Of a stretch of 53,802 nt of DNA, positions 1 through 8,122 are shown piece after piece. This stretch comes from a virus. The translations under genes were made by a program, and so were the position numbers. The stretch lies in the IMG/VR virus record IMGVR_UViG_3300030107_003607, positions 1 to 53,802 of that record. One strand, 5' to 3'. The notes beneath the pieces are model-generated. The model worked only from the letters and a program-made list of their open reading frames with translations. It had not been told where the DNA came from and made no database searches. The stretch's first letter is position 1, and each line of letters starts with the position of its first letter.

Positions 1-1
1 G

Positions 2-1285
2 AAAACTTATACTCTTATGTCAGGCGAAAAAGAGATGGGTAAACTTACTGAAACAGAACTAAAAGATTTCTTTGATAATAATAAAGTTTCAGTATCTTCT
101 AATGGTGTATTATATCGTAGTGATAAGAAAGGATTGATTCCGGCTCTGTTAGAAAAGTGGTTCGATACTCGTGTGGAGTATAGAAAGTTGATGAAGAAGT
201 TCGGTGATGCTGGTGATAATGAGAAGTATACTTACTTCAAAAGTCGTCAGTTAATTCAAAAGGTGGTTCTAAATTCATTATATGGTGTATTAGGTTTGCC
301 AGTATTTAGATTCTATGACTTAGACAATGCTGAGGCTACCACACTTACAGGTCAAGAACTAATTAAGTTTACCAAAAAGATTGGTAATCATTTCTACAAC
401 AAAGAGTTGGGAGATAATAATGACTATTGTATTTATATTGATACTGATTCAGTTTTCTATTCAGCGCTTCCATTAGTTAAGAAAAGATTTCCTACTATGG
501 ACTTCGATAGTGAGACTATGATGAGTAAGAGGATATTGGATGTGGCTGATGAGATGCAGGGATTTCTGAATAAGTCTTATGATTACTTTGCCAAAAGGTT
601 TTTGAATTTGGATAAACATAGATTTGAGATAAAGCAGGAATTGATTGCTAAGAGTGGTTTGTTTATTGTGAAGAAACGATATGGTATGAAGATTATCAAT
701 GACAATGGAGTAAAGGTAAACAAACTGCATGTCAAAGGATTGGACTTAGTTCGTAGTAATTTTCCTAAGGCTATGGGTGAGTTATTAAAAAGTGTATTAG
801 AGGATATTCTGGCAACTGTGCCAAAGGATAAGATAGATGAGAGAATTATAAATTTTAAGGAATCTATGAAGTTGGTAGACTTCGATAGGATAGCGATGCC
901 AACTGGTATAAATAACTTAAAGAAATACTCAGATGGTAAGATGGGTAAGTTTACAAAGTTTGCCAAAGGTGCACCAGCTCATATCAAAGCCGCTATAACT
1001 TATAATGATTTACTAAGACATTTCGGAGTTGGTAAAAAATATGAAAAGATAAGTAACTCTGAAAAGATAAAGTGGGTTTATCTAAGACAAAATGATTTAG
1101 GATTAGAGTCTTGTGGATATAAAGGTTATGAAGATCCACCACAAATAATAGAATTTATTAAAACTAATATTGACTACAAAAAGATGTATGCTCAAATGTT
1201 AGAGAAAAAGATAATGATGTTTTATGATTCATTGAAGTGGAATGAGCCAGTAAATAAAAAGACATCTATGGAAAGATTTTTTTGA
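2..1285 (+). CDS. 43: Family-B DNA polymerase, C-terminal part (gp43-like), cut by window edge
   Basis: This is the replicative DNA polymerase of the phage, lacking its N-terminal exonuclease part because the window begins inside the gene; the frame is open from base 2. Seen: polymerase motif B (KVVLNSLYGVLG) followed about 50 residues later by motif C, YIDTDS, which carries the two metal-binding aspartates of family-B polymerases. A long lysine-rich thumb region follows and the protein ends in KKTSMERFF. T4 gp43-type polymerases end in a short clamp-binding peptide containing aromatic residues, and the final RFF fits that role. The sliding-clamp gene follows 57 bp downstream, as expected for a T4-like replication block. 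The identity is secure; the ATG at base 17 is probably an internal methionine. Confidence 0.95.
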   Translation, partial: KTYTLMSGEKEMGKLTETELKDFFDNNKVSVSSNGVLYRSDKKGLIPALLEKWFDTRVEYRKLMKKFGDAGDNEKYTYFKSRQLIQKVVLNSLYGVLGLPVFRFYDLDNAEATTLTGQELIKFTKKIGNHFYNKELGDNNDYCIYIDTDSVFYSALPLVKKRFPTMDFDSETMMSKRILDVADEMQGFLNKSYDYFAKRFLNLDKHRFEIKQELIAKSGLFIVKKRYGMKIINDNGVKVNKLHVKGLDLVRSNFPKAMGELLKSVLEDILATVPKDKIDERIINFKESMKLVDFDRIAMPTGINNLKKYSDGKMGKFTKFAKGAPAHIKAAITYNDLLRHFGVGKKYEKISNSEKIKWVYLRQNDLGLESCGYKGYEDPPQIIEFIKTNIDYKKMYAQMLEKKIMMFYDSLKWNEPVNKKTSMERFF

Positions 1286-1302
1286 TTTTGAAAATAAAAA
1301 CT

Positions 1303-1320
1303 GATATATATTTATATATC
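1303..1320 (+). promoter_or_regulatory. 8-bp perfect inverted repeat upstream of the clamp gene
   Basis: GATATATA (1303-1310) and TATATATC (1313-1320) are perfect reverse complements separated by TT. They lie in the short gap between polymerase and clamp genes, 12 bp before the clamp Shine-Dalgarno AAGGAG. It could be a weak processing hairpin, an operator, or simply AT-rich promoter DNA; it also contains the TATATTTAT string seen before a few other genes here. Function unknown. Confidence 0.35.
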
Positions 1321-1342
1321 AAAAACTACATAAGGAGTGAAA

Positions 1343-2059
1343 ATGAACAAACATTCATTAAGCCGCTTTATTGATAAGTACTATCTTGGCGGAAATTGTT
1401 CATCGGTTGTAATTAATAGTAAAGGAGATTCTCTTTCTACTAGATTTATTACTGGTGATAAAAATTTACTTGGAGAACTAACTATGTCAGGTTGGAAGTT
1501 CGATGAGGCTGATTTAGGTGTATATAATACAGAGCAGCTTGTTAAACTACTTTCAGTTCTGTCAGAGAATATCACAATGAATCTTACTAAAGCTGGAGAT
1601 AAAGCAGTATCTCTTAAAATATCAGATAGTAAATCTGATGTTAATTATATGCTTTCAGATTTATCTGTTATTAGTTCGCCACCTAATCTTAAATCTATAC
1701 CTGATTTTGAGGTAAAGATAAAAGTCGATAAGTCTTTTATGCAGAAGTTTATTGCTGGTAAAAGTGCTTTGGCTGATACTGATAATTTTACAGTATTGAC
1801 TAACGATGATGGGGTAAAGGTTGTGATTGGTTATGCTGAGATTAACACTAATCGTGTTACTCTTCCTGTGGAAACAGAATCTTATGATAAGATTGATAAT
1901 GTATCTTTCAATGCTAATCTATTCAGAGATGTATTGGTTGCAAACAAAGAGTGTGAGGGTGCTACATTAGAAGTAAGTTCAGGCGGTTTGGCTAGAATCA
2001 ATTTTAAAGTTGATGAGTATAATGCCACATATTACTTAGTTGCTGAACAAGATGTGTAA
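1343..2059 (+). CDS. 45: Sliding clamp, DNA polymerase processivity factor (gp45-like)
   Basis: Predicted ring-forming sliding clamp that tethers the phage polymerase to DNA and, in T4, also acts in late transcription. It is 238 residues against 228 for T4 gp45. Composition is typical of clamps: many short alternating strands, a basic N-terminal start (MNKHSLSRFIDKYY), a central linker and a C-terminus ending in a strand (YYLVAEQDV). The call rests on this pattern plus position between polymerase and clamp-loader genes. ATG 1343 is chosen because AAGGAG (1332-1337) overlaps the in-frame GTG at 1337, so GTG cannot be the start. The stop codon TAATG overlaps the next ATG, indicating translational coupling to the Mom-like gene. 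Confidence 0.88.
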   Translation: MNKHSLSRFIDKYYLGGNCSSVVINSKGDSLSTRFITGDKNLLGELTMSGWKFDEADLGVYNTEQLVKLLSVLSENITMNLTKAGDKAVSLKISDSKSDVNYMLSDLSVISSPPNLKSIPDFEVKIKVDKSFMQKFIAGKSALADTDNFTVLTNDDGVKVVIGYAEINTNRVTLPVETESYDKIDNVSFNANLFRDVLVANKECEGATLEVSSGGLARINFKVDEYNATYYLVAEQDV

Positions 2060-2823
2060 TGGAAGAATATGTAGATAAGTCTAGAGTATCCGTTAGACCA
2101 ATCTATAAACCATTGGCTAAGGATATAATAGAAAAAAACCATTATAGTGGTAGGTTGTCATCTTGTCGCTATCCTCTTGGAATCTTTTATCAAACTGATA
2201 ATGAACACAAATTCTTTGCAGAAGCTGAAGAGAAACTTGTGGGAGTTGCATGTTATGGTTTTCCTGTTGGAAGAAGAGTTCTCGGTTCTATCTTCTCTGA
2301 AGAAATATTAGAGAATAAAAACATATTAGAACTTACGAGACTCTTCATCCACGATGGATATGGCAAAAATATTGAGTCTTTGGCATTGGGATTGACTTTC
2401 AAATGGTTGAAAGAGAACGCTCAAAATATAAAGGTTCTAATATCTTATGCTGACCCTGAACAATCACACGATGGTGCTATCTACCAAGCAACTAATTGGA
2501 TATATCAAGGTTGTGGTGCTTTTCAAATGGCGCCAACCTATTCTCTGAGATTAGAAGAAGATGGAGAATGGATACATAGTAGAAGTGTTTATTCTAAATT
2601 TGGTTCATCAGATCCTAAGAAAATGGTTAAGGCTATTGGACACGACTTTTGGTTGAAGAAAGAAGCTAGTAAACATAGATACATTTACTTTCTTGGTAAT
2701 AAAAAAGAGAATAGAAAATTTCATAGTGTTATGAAACATCCTGAAATGGACTATCCTAAAAACTATAAACACGATATTGAAATAACAAAAGTAGAGGTTA
2801 ATAACGAAAAATGGAAAGATTAG
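2059..2823 (+). CDS. Mom-like DNA-modification protein (copy 1)
   Basis: This 254-residue protein resembles the Mom family. Phage Mu Mom has a GNAT-like fold and converts adenine in DNA to N6-(carbamoylmethyl)adenine, blocking many restriction enzymes. Visible landmarks are NHYS at about 27-30, ELTRLF (91-96), SYADP (129-133) and YQATNWIYQG (142-151), then KHRYIYFLG near 208-216. The copy at 37613-38398 shares all of these in the same order, and the shorter one at 5206-5838 shares a subset. The gene sits inside the polymerase-clamp-loader cluster, overlapping the clamp stop by 1 bp and the loader start by 13 bp, so it is probably co-expressed with replication. The modification it makes here is inferred from family resemblance, not shown. 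Confidence 0.78.
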   Translation: MEEYVDKSRVSVRPIYKPLAKDIIEKNHYSGRLSSCRYPLGIFYQTDNEHKFFAEAEEKLVGVACYGFPVGRRVLGSIFSEEILENKNILELTRLFIHDGYGKNIESLALGLTFKWLKENAQNIKVLISYADPEQSHDGAIYQATNWIYQGCGAFQMAPTYSLRLEEDGEWIHSRSVYSKFGSSDPKKMVKAIGHDFWLKKEASKHRYIYFLGNKKENRKFHSVMKHPEMDYPKNYKHDIEITKVEVNNEKWKD

Positions 2824-3749
2824 ATAATACCTTATGGGTTGAAAAGTATCGCCCTAATTCACTTGAATCTTATATAGGAAATGAACATCTAAAAAGTAAG
2901 GTTAAGGTTTATTTAGAGAGTGGGGATTTGCCACACCTTTTATTATATGGTAGGGCAGGTACAGGTAAAACCACTCTTGCTAAATTGCTTGTCAATAATA
3001 TAGATTGTGACCACTTATATATTAACGCTTCAGATGAGAATAGTGTTGATGTAGTTCGTAATAAGGTTCGTGGTTTTGCTTCTACTATTGGATTCAAAGA
3101 TATGAAAGTTGTTATATTAGATGAGTGTGATTATATCACACCTAACGCACAAGCGGCTTTGCGTAACCTTATGGAGACTTTTTCTAAACATACTCGTTTC
3201 ATATTGACTTGTAACTATGTAGAAAGGATTATCGATCCAATACAGAGTCGTTGCCAACCATTTCAGATAGTACCACCATCAAGAAAAGAAGTTGCTATTC
3301 ACCTAAACGAAATCTTAAAAGGAGAGGGTGTTGGGTTCGAAGTTGATGATGTAGCTACATTGGTTAATGGTGGCTATCCTGATATTCGTAGAGTTATAAA
3401 CTTTGCTCAAAGGCAAGTAGTTGATGGTAAGTTGTCAATCGACCAAGATAATTTAGTTGCAGTTGATTTGAATGTAAATGTATTTTCTACTCAAGTTGTC
3501 AATGTATTGAAAACACAAAGTAAGAAAGACGCTTTTGTGACTATAAGAAAGATGTTAGGTGATAATCAAATATCAGACTTTGCTGATGTGTTCCGTTTGT
3601 TGTATGATGAAGTTGATGATTATGGTAAAGGACACGTAGCAGAATGTATATTGACTATTGCTAAATATCAATTATCAGATGCGCAGGTTGTTGATAAAGA
3701 AATAAATGTGATGGCTATGATGATAGAATTGTTGGGAATTATAAAATGA
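2811..3749 (+). CDS. 44: Clamp loader ATPase large subunit (gp44-like)
   Basis: AAA+ ATPase that, with the small subunit encoded at 4748-5203, opens the sliding clamp and loads it at primer-template junctions. Seen: WVEKYRP at 9-15, typical of RFC/gp44 N-termini; Walker A GRAGTGKTT (about 47-55); Walker B VVILDECD (about 100-107); sensor-1-like LTCNY; and the SRC arginine-finger motif (about 146-148) characteristic of clamp loaders. Length 312 residues compares with 319 for T4 gp44. It overlaps the upstream Mom-like gene by 13 bp and the downstream kinase gene by 4 bp (ATGA), so it is read as part of one coupled operon. In T4 the order is 43-62-44-45; here it is 43-45-44-62 with inserted genes. 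Confidence 0.95.
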   Translation: MERLDNTLWVEKYRPNSLESYIGNEHLKSKVKVYLESGDLPHLLLYGRAGTGKTTLAKLLVNNIDCDHLYINASDENSVDVVRNKVRGFASTIGFKDMKVVILDECDYITPNAQAALRNLMETFSKHTRFILTCNYVERIIDPIQSRCQPFQIVPPSRKEVAIHLNEILKGEGVGFEVDDVATLVNGGYPDIRRVINFAQRQVVDGKLSIDQDNLVAVDLNVNVFSTQVVNVLKTQSKKDAFVTIRKMLGDNQISDFADVFRLLYDEVDDYGKGHVAECILTIAKYQLSDAQVVDKEINVMAMMIELLGIIK

Positions 3750-4513
3750 GGGTGTTAGTAATCGGAGATAGTTGCCAAGATATATTTGTTTATGGTGATA
3801 TAGATAGGATATGTCCTGAAGGACCTGTTCCAGTGTTCAATAGAGATTGGGAAAAGGGTAATAATGGGATGGCTCTGAATGTAGTGGCTAACTTAGAATC
3901 ATTGGGTGCTGAAGTAAAATATGTCACTAATCAAGTGGGTATAGTTAAAACCAGATATGTTGATAAACGCTCCAACCAACTTGTTATGAGAGTCGATGAC
4001 AATGATAGATGTGATAGGATTGAAAAGGATTATTTATATAAGATAAGAAATAATGCTGTGGGTGATTGGAAGTTTGATGCTTTAGTGGTTGCTGATTATA
4101 ACAAAGGATTTTTAGATGAGGAAGATATAGCTTACCTTTGCCAAAACAACACTAATGTATTTATAGATACAAAGAAACCAATCGATGAATATATGACAGA
4201 GTGTTCTTATATAAAGATAAATGAATTAGAATACAAAGCTATTAAAGAGAATGCTATAACTAATTGGTATGATGATAAATTAATAGTTACTCTCGGAGAA
4301 GATGGATGCCAGTATGATGGAAAAATATACGACACAACTAAAGTTACAGGAGGAGATGTATCAGGCGCAGGAGATACTTTTATGGCGGCTTTAGTTGTGA
4401 AGTATGGTGAGACTAATAAAATACAAAGGGCTATAAAGTATGCTCTAAAAGCAGCTACCGAAGTAGTTAAAAAAAGTGGAGTTTCAACAATTACTAAAGA
4501 GGAAATAAAATGA
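3746..4513 (+). CDS. PfkB-family sugar kinase, HldE/RfaE kinase-domain-like
   Basis: A ribokinase-fold carbohydrate kinase most like the N-terminal kinase domain of HldE (RfaE), which phosphorylates D-glycero-D-manno-heptose 7-phosphate at C1 in ADP-heptose synthesis. Seen: the N-terminal block RICPEGPVPVF (21-31), parallel to ERISPEAPVPV in HldE; GMALNVVANLESLG (41-54); VVADYNKG (114-121), parallel to VSDYGKG; and the PfkB signature DVSGAGDTF (204-212) with catalytic base Asp210. At 255 residues it is a stand-alone kinase lacking the adenylyltransferase half of HldE. It sits in the clamp-loader cluster, 12 kb from the HldD-like epimerase at 15880. Another PfkB substrate is possible, but the heptose-type motifs make this the best call. 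Confidence 0.8.
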   Translation: MRVLVIGDSCQDIFVYGDIDRICPEGPVPVFNRDWEKGNNGMALNVVANLESLGAEVKYVTNQVGIVKTRYVDKRSNQLVMRVDDNDRCDRIEKDYLYKIRNNAVGDWKFDALVVADYNKGFLDEEDIAYLCQNNTNVFIDTKKPIDEYMTECSYIKINELEYKAIKENAITNWYDDKLIVTLGEDGCQYDGKIYDTTKVTGGDVSGAGDTFMAALVVKYGETNKIQRAIKYALKAATEVVKKSGVSTITKEEIK

Positions 4514-4761
4514 GTATGAAACCAATGAAACCAATAAACAAACCAACATCAAATGTAAATGTTACTATGGGAGATACAGAACCATTTGTATGTGAGGATT
4601 GTGGTAATGCTGTATTTATACCAGCAGTATTTCTAAGGAGATTGTCGCCAATCGTATCACCTACAGGTAAAGAAGCTATGATTCCAATACAGGTTTATAG
4701 TTGTGGTAATTGTGGTAAAGTTCCAAGCACATTAATGAAGGAATTTGATGGCGAAAGTTAA
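4510..4761 (+). CDS. Small zinc-ribbon protein
   Basis: An 83-residue protein with two CxxC knuckles, CEDC near residue 28 and CGNC near residue 64, the arrangement of a zinc ribbon. The N-terminus is short, basic and methionine/proline-rich (MSMKPMKPINKP). It overlaps the kinase stop by 4 bp and runs into the clamp-loader small-subunit start, so it belongs to the replication operon. Function is not recognised; DNA- or protein-binding is the usual role of such ribbons. Confidence 0.75.
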   Translation: MSMKPMKPINKPTSNVNVTMGDTEPFVCEDCGNAVFIPAVFLRRLSPIVSPTGKEAMIPIQVYSCGNCGKVPSTLMKEFDGES

Positions 4762-5203
4762 AAAGAAAAGTTTATTCGATCACGTTAATGCTGTCACGAG
4801 TCAGCAACATCCTAATTATTGGGATGAGATTTCTGATGATGACAAAAAGTCGTGGTCAAATTTTATGGTTAATAGGTTTCTTTCTATGAAGCCTGAGTGG
4901 ATAGAACTTGTGAATGAGGTTCAGAAATATCCACTAAAACCAAAAGAGCTATATAAAGTTTATATAGATTTTTTACCAAAGAAGAAACAATGGTTAAAAT
5001 ATATCAAAGGAGATAAAAAGATGAAATATCCAAAATGGGTATTAGAAATAGTTTCTAAACATTTACAATGTAGTGTTAGAGAAGCGAGTGACGCCGTAGA
5101 GATGTATGAAATATCAGCTGGCGGACAATCGGAATTAGCAGATATTTTAGGAAAGTATGGAGTTGAACAAAAGGAGATTCGTAAGCTCGGTTTAATATCA
5201 TAG
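4748..5203 (+). CDS. 62: Clamp loader small subunit (gp62-like)
   Basis: Predicted partner of the gp44-like ATPase, forming the fifth subunit of the loader. Seen: SLFDHVNAV near the N-terminus, then FMVNRFLSMKPE, matching the FMVNxxLSxxPE pattern of gp62 proteins, then a basic FLPKKKQWLKY segment equivalent to the PRGKRYGKW region of T4 gp62. Length is 151 residues against 187 for T4. The ATG at 4748 is preferred over the in-frame TTG at 4745 because AAGGA lies 5 bp upstream of it. Position two genes after the gp44-like gene supports the call. Confidence 0.82.
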   Translation: MAKVKKKSLFDHVNAVTSQQHPNYWDEISDDDKKSWSNFMVNRFLSMKPEWIELVNEVQKYPLKPKELYKVYIDFLPKKKQWLKYIKGDKKMKYPKWVLEIVSKHLQCSVREASDAVEMYEISAGGQSELADILGKYGVEQKEIRKLGLIS

Positions 5204-5205
5204 AA

Positions 5206-5838
5206 ATGAGCGTAAAGAACTTCACAGTTGAAGAAGTACCTAGAAAATCAGTAGTAAAGTTTATAGAGAAACATCACTATTCACACAATGTAAATGGTGT
5301 CCAATCTTTATATCATTATGGATTATTTACAGAGGGAAATTTCGGAATACCTAAAATGATTGGGGCTATGATGTATGCTCATCCATCAATGCCAGCTACA
5401 GCAGCTAAATACAATCCAATTAATCCCACTAAGTGTTTAGAACTTAGAAGATTAGTTTGTATTGATGCCACACCTAAAAACACAGAAAGTTTTTTTATAG
5501 GACAGACATTTAAATTACTAAAAAGAGATACAGATATGGAAGTTATAGTTTCGTTTGCTGACCAACATCACGGACATACGGGTGTGATTTACAAAGCTAC
5601 TAACTTTGATTATTTAGGTGAGACATCGAGAGGTAGGATACTAATGGTAGATGGTAAAGAAATGCATAGTAGGTCTTTGAATCAATTAGACAGGCCGTAT
5701 GGAAGAGAATTAAAACGAAGATACGAAGCTGGTGATGAAAATATATTTTGGAAGAACACAAAACCAAAGCATATTTATGTATACTATCTTAATAAAAAAA
5801 TTAAAAGACAAATAAAAAAGCTTGACTTGTATACATAA
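5206..5838 (+). CDS. Mom-like DNA-modification protein (copy 2, short form)
   Basis: A 210-residue relative of the Mom-like genes at 2059 and 37613. Shared landmarks: HHYSHN at about 23-28, LELRRLV in the middle, SFADQHHGHTGVIYKATNF (equivalent to SYADP...GAIYQATNW in copy 1), and a C-terminal KHIYVYYLNKK like KHRYIYFLGNK. It is more diverged and lacks the C-terminal tail of the other two. It follows the gp62-like gene by 2 bp. The promoter at 5822-5851 lies within its last codons, so transcription of the next gene starts inside this one. Target and chemistry are inferred from the family only; it could have a different specificity. Confidence 0.72.
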   Translation: MSVKNFTVEEVPRKSVVKFIEKHHYSHNVNGVQSLYHYGLFTEGNFGIPKMIGAMMYAHPSMPATAAKYNPINPTKCLELRRLVCIDATPKNTESFFIGQTFKLLKRDTDMEVIVSFADQHHGHTGVIYKATNFDYLGETSRGRILMVDGKEMHSRSLNQLDRPYGRELKRRYEAGDENIFWKNTKPKHIYVYYLNKKIKRQIKKLDLYT

Positions 5839-5851
5839 AAATGTGTATATT
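5822..5851 (+). promoter_or_regulatory. Sigma70-type promoter A of the repeated family
   Basis: -35 TTGACT (5822-5827), 18-bp spacer, -10 TATATT (5846-5851), preceded by an A-run and followed by TATAC in the spacer start. It matches the other family members at 36483, 42790, 44092, 48319 and 48890 in spacing and flanking bases. It begins within the end of the second Mom-like gene and would drive the Nmad1-like gene at 5875. Confidence 0.82.
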
Positions 5852-5874
5852 TAACTGTAAATTGGGGTGTTATA

Positions 5875-6276
5875 ATGAGTAATATAAAAGAATCTAAAAA
5901 CAAAAAAGAGGTAAATTCTTATTTAACAGGTGATAATGGTGACATTGTAACAATGATGGAAAAAGAATGGCCACAAATGACGGCTGAGTTTCGTAAATTA
6001 CAAAGAGAACAATATGAGTTGTTCTTACACAAACAACACGACTACGGTCCAGGTAATATTTCAGTTGGAACACAATTACAAACACCCGAAGAGATACAAT
6101 TATCTCTTACAGGTCTATGGTTCAGAATGAATGATAAGATACAGAGACTAAAGAATTTATTGATGAGTGGTCGTGAAAATGCTGTAGAAAATGAACCGAT
6201 GGAAGATGCTTTTCTTGATGTATCCAACTATGGTATTATGGCTACAATCGTAAAGAATGGTAAGTGGGGTAAGTGA
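5875..6276 (+). CDS. Nmad1-like nucleotide-modification-associated protein
   Basis: A 133-residue protein resembling the nucleotide modification associated domain 1 family, reported by comparative genomics near phage DNA base-modification genes. Seen: HDYGPGNIS near residue 56, GLWFRMNDKIQRLKNL near 81, and ENEPMEDAFLDVSNYGIMA near 105; this spacing of HDYG, a basic amphipathic helix and the E-x3-D-x3-D-x2-NY block is the family pattern. Biochemical function is unknown; related all-alpha pyrophosphohydrolase folds suggest nucleotide metabolism. It has its own promoter (5822-5851), and a run of coupled genes follows. Its place next to Mom-like genes supports a role in modified DNA synthesis. 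Confidence 0.75.
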   Translation: MSNIKESKNKKEVNSYLTGDNGDIVTMMEKEWPQMTAEFRKLQREQYELFLHKQHDYGPGNISVGTQLQTPEEIQLSLTGLWFRMNDKIQRLKNLLMSGRENAVENEPMEDAFLDVSNYGIMATIVKNGKWGK

Positions 6277-6413
6277 TGGCAAAGTATAAACCTAAATACA
6301 GACTTGAAGTGGAAGAAGGTCACTACGAAAATGATAATTTGTTTTTCTTAATATGTCAGGTGTTACTACATAGATTCTGGCATTTAATTAATTATGGCGA
6401 ATGGGCTGATTAG
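6276..6413 (+). CDS. Small hypothetical protein, 45 residues
   Basis: Short ORF coupled on both sides: its ATG overlaps the preceding TGA (TGATG) and its TAG overlaps the GTG start of the nuclease gene (TAGTG). It begins MAKYKPKYRLEV, then an acidic stretch and a hydrophobic aromatic segment (FFLICQVLLHRFWHL). The coupling suggests that it is translated. Function not recognised. Confidence 0.6.
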   Translation: MAKYKPKYRLEVEEGHYENDNLFFLICQVLLHRFWHLINYGEWAD

Positions 6414-7279
6414 TGAATAAGATAAGTTATAGTCAATATTCAATGTGGGCTCAATGTCCACATAGATGGAAAACTGCGTATGTAGATGGTAAGAGAGAGT
6501 ATACAGAAAGTATACATACTCTTTTTGGTACATCGATGCACGAAGTTATACAGACATTTCTAACTGTTATGTATGAAGATACTGCCAAAGCAGCTGAAGC
6601 TCTACCATTACCTGAAATGTTAAGAATTAGAATGAAGAGAAATTACGAAGATGCCCTAACAAAGAATGGTGGTGTTGAGTTCTGTACTCAAGCTGATATG
6701 GTAGAGTTTTACAAACACGGATTACTGATATTAGATTTCATAAAAAAGAAAAGAGCTCAATACTTTAGTAAGAAAGGTTATGAGTTAGTTGGTATAGAAG
6801 TTCCTTTGGAATATGATTTGCCAAATGGTGTTAAGTTTATTGGTTATATCGATGTAGTAATTAGAGATACAGTTAGAGATGTAATTAAGATATATGATAT
6901 AAAGACTTCCACTATGGGTTGGAACAAATATATGAAGGCTGATAAAATCAAAACAGACCAATTATTATTATATAAACAATTCTATTCAAAACAATTTAAT
7001 CATCCAATGGATAGGATAGAAGTTGAATACTTTATTGTAAAAAGAAAATTATATGAGAACTTAGACTTTCCACAAAAGAGAGTTCAGAAGTTTGCACCTG
7101 CAAATGGAACACCATCTATTAACCAAGTCACAAAAAGATTGAGTGAATTTATGGAAGAATGTTTTAAACCTGATGGAGAATACAACACCGAGCATATTTA
7201 TAGTAAAGTGGCATCTAAGAAAAATTGCAGATTTTGCGATTTTAATCAAACAGAATATTGTGACGCAGGAGTTAAGTGA
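6413..7279 (+). CDS. PD-(D/E)XK nuclease with Fe-S cysteine cluster (Cas4/AddB-like)
   Basis: A RecB/Cas4-type nuclease likely to process phage or host DNA ends during replication and recombination. Seen: an N-terminal SQYSMWAQCPHRWK with Cys15, the FGTSMHEVIQ helix, the catalytic pair GYIDVVI...IYDIKTS (D-x-K motif), and a C-terminal CRFCDFNQTEYC giving three more cysteines; together these four match the 4Fe-4S ligand set of AddB/Cas4 nucleases. The start is GTG at 6413 overlapping the preceding stop. The 288-residue length fits a single nuclease domain without a helicase. Its location next to modification and replication genes fits, but its exact substrate is not known. Confidence 0.85.
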   Translation: MNKISYSQYSMWAQCPHRWKTAYVDGKREYTESIHTLFGTSMHEVIQTFLTVMYEDTAKAAEALPLPEMLRIRMKRNYEDALTKNGGVEFCTQADMVEFYKHGLLILDFIKKKRAQYFSKKGYELVGIEVPLEYDLPNGVKFIGYIDVVIRDTVRDVIKIYDIKTSTMGWNKYMKADKIKTDQLLLYKQFYSKQFNHPMDRIEVEYFIVKRKLYENLDFPQKRVQKFAPANGTPSINQVTKRLSEFMEECFKPDGEYNTEHIYSKVASKKNCRFCDFNQTEYCDAGVK

Positions 7280-7707
7280 TGAAAGTAAATCTACGGATGA
7301 ATCTAGCTCATTTTTTATACAAACCTTTTGAAGAAGAGGTGATAAATAAATTAGAGAAAGCACATAAAGATAATGTTAAATTTTATTTGATATTATGGTA
7401 TAAAGAGGGTTCTTTGAAACCTAAAGATTTAAAAGATTTTATGCTGAAGTATGAATCTAATTTACATTTTAAAACTAATATAGTTGTAGGAGACACACTA
7501 AAACCTAATGACTTTATTTGGTACGATATAACAGATAAATATGGATTAGATGGTAATCAAGTTAGGTTTCAATATACTTATAGTAAACCGGAAAGTATTT
7601 TAAAAGGTTTGGATGAGTTTCATAAATGTGCTAAATTTTGTTCATCCGATAAACCACCCAAAAGACAAAAGAGGAATGACTATGAAAGTAGCGATAGTAG
7701 GAAGTAG
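7279..7707 (+). CDS. Hypothetical protein, 142 residues
   Basis: Not recognised. It starts at ATG 7279 with AGGAG 5-6 bp upstream (the in-frame GTG at 7276 overlaps the previous stop and is less likely). The protein is basic, with a central strand-rich part (YLILWYKEG, TNIVVGDTL, FIWYDITDKYG) and a hydrophilic C-terminal tail with a cysteine pair region CAKFCSSD. Its last 26 bp overlap the start of the SLOG-like gene in another frame. Confidence 0.6.
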   Translation: MKVNLRMNLAHFLYKPFEEEVINKLEKAHKDNVKFYLILWYKEGSLKPKDLKDFMLKYESNLHFKTNIVVGDTLKPNDFIWYDITDKYGLDGNQVRFQYTYSKPESILKGLDEFHKCAKFCSSDKPPKRQKRNDYESSDSRK

Positions 7708-8083
7708 GCAATATACAAATAAAAGAAAGATTCAAGAATTTGTATTTAAGTTGAAACAAAAATATGGTGAAAAATTAGAAATAGTAAGTGGTGGACAAAA
7801 AGAGGGTGCTGATGGGTATGCTAAAAAGTATGCTCTTGAATTTGATGTAGATTATTCAGAGTTTCCGCCAGCACATTACAGTCATAATATACATTGTGTT
7901 TTACCAAAATACAGATATGGCAAGGCTTTTTATAAGAGTAATTATCACAAAAGGAACGCACAGATAGCTGAACATTGTGATGTTATGGTGGCATTTTTAC
8001 CTAAAAATACTATGTCTAAAGGTACAGAAAGTGCTCTAAATGAAGCTAAAGAAAAACAAAAAAAATATGTAATAATAAGTTAG
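7682..8083 (+). CDS. SLOG/DUF2493-like Rossmann-fold protein
   Basis: A 133-residue protein of the YspA/DUF2493 type within the SLOG superfamily, which binds nucleotides or nucleotide-derived ligands. Seen: an N-terminal strand plus glycine motif KVAIVGSRQYTN, then VSGGQKEGADGYAKKYA, the typical GG-x-x-G-AD ligand loop, and a C-terminal MVAFLPKNTMSKGTESAL strand-helix with the KGT motif. ATG 7682 has GAGGA 7 bp upstream and begins right before the first strand; an ATG at 7676 is the alternative. The role in the phage is unknown; nucleotide sensing or salvage is plausible. Confidence 0.8.
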   Translation: MKVAIVGSRQYTNKRKIQEFVFKLKQKYGEKLEIVSGGQKEGADGYAKKYALEFDVDYSEFPPAHYSHNIHCVLPKYRYGKAFYKSNYHKRNAQIAEHCDVMVAFLPKNTMSKGTESALNEAKEKQKKYVIIS

Positions 8084-8122
8084 TTCTTATATACTTATAT
8101 ACATATATACGGAGGAAACTTT

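Noticed and set aside
583-966. Minus-strand ORF within the polymerase gene
   Set aside because: Shadow of motif-bearing polymerase sequence; no ribosome site.
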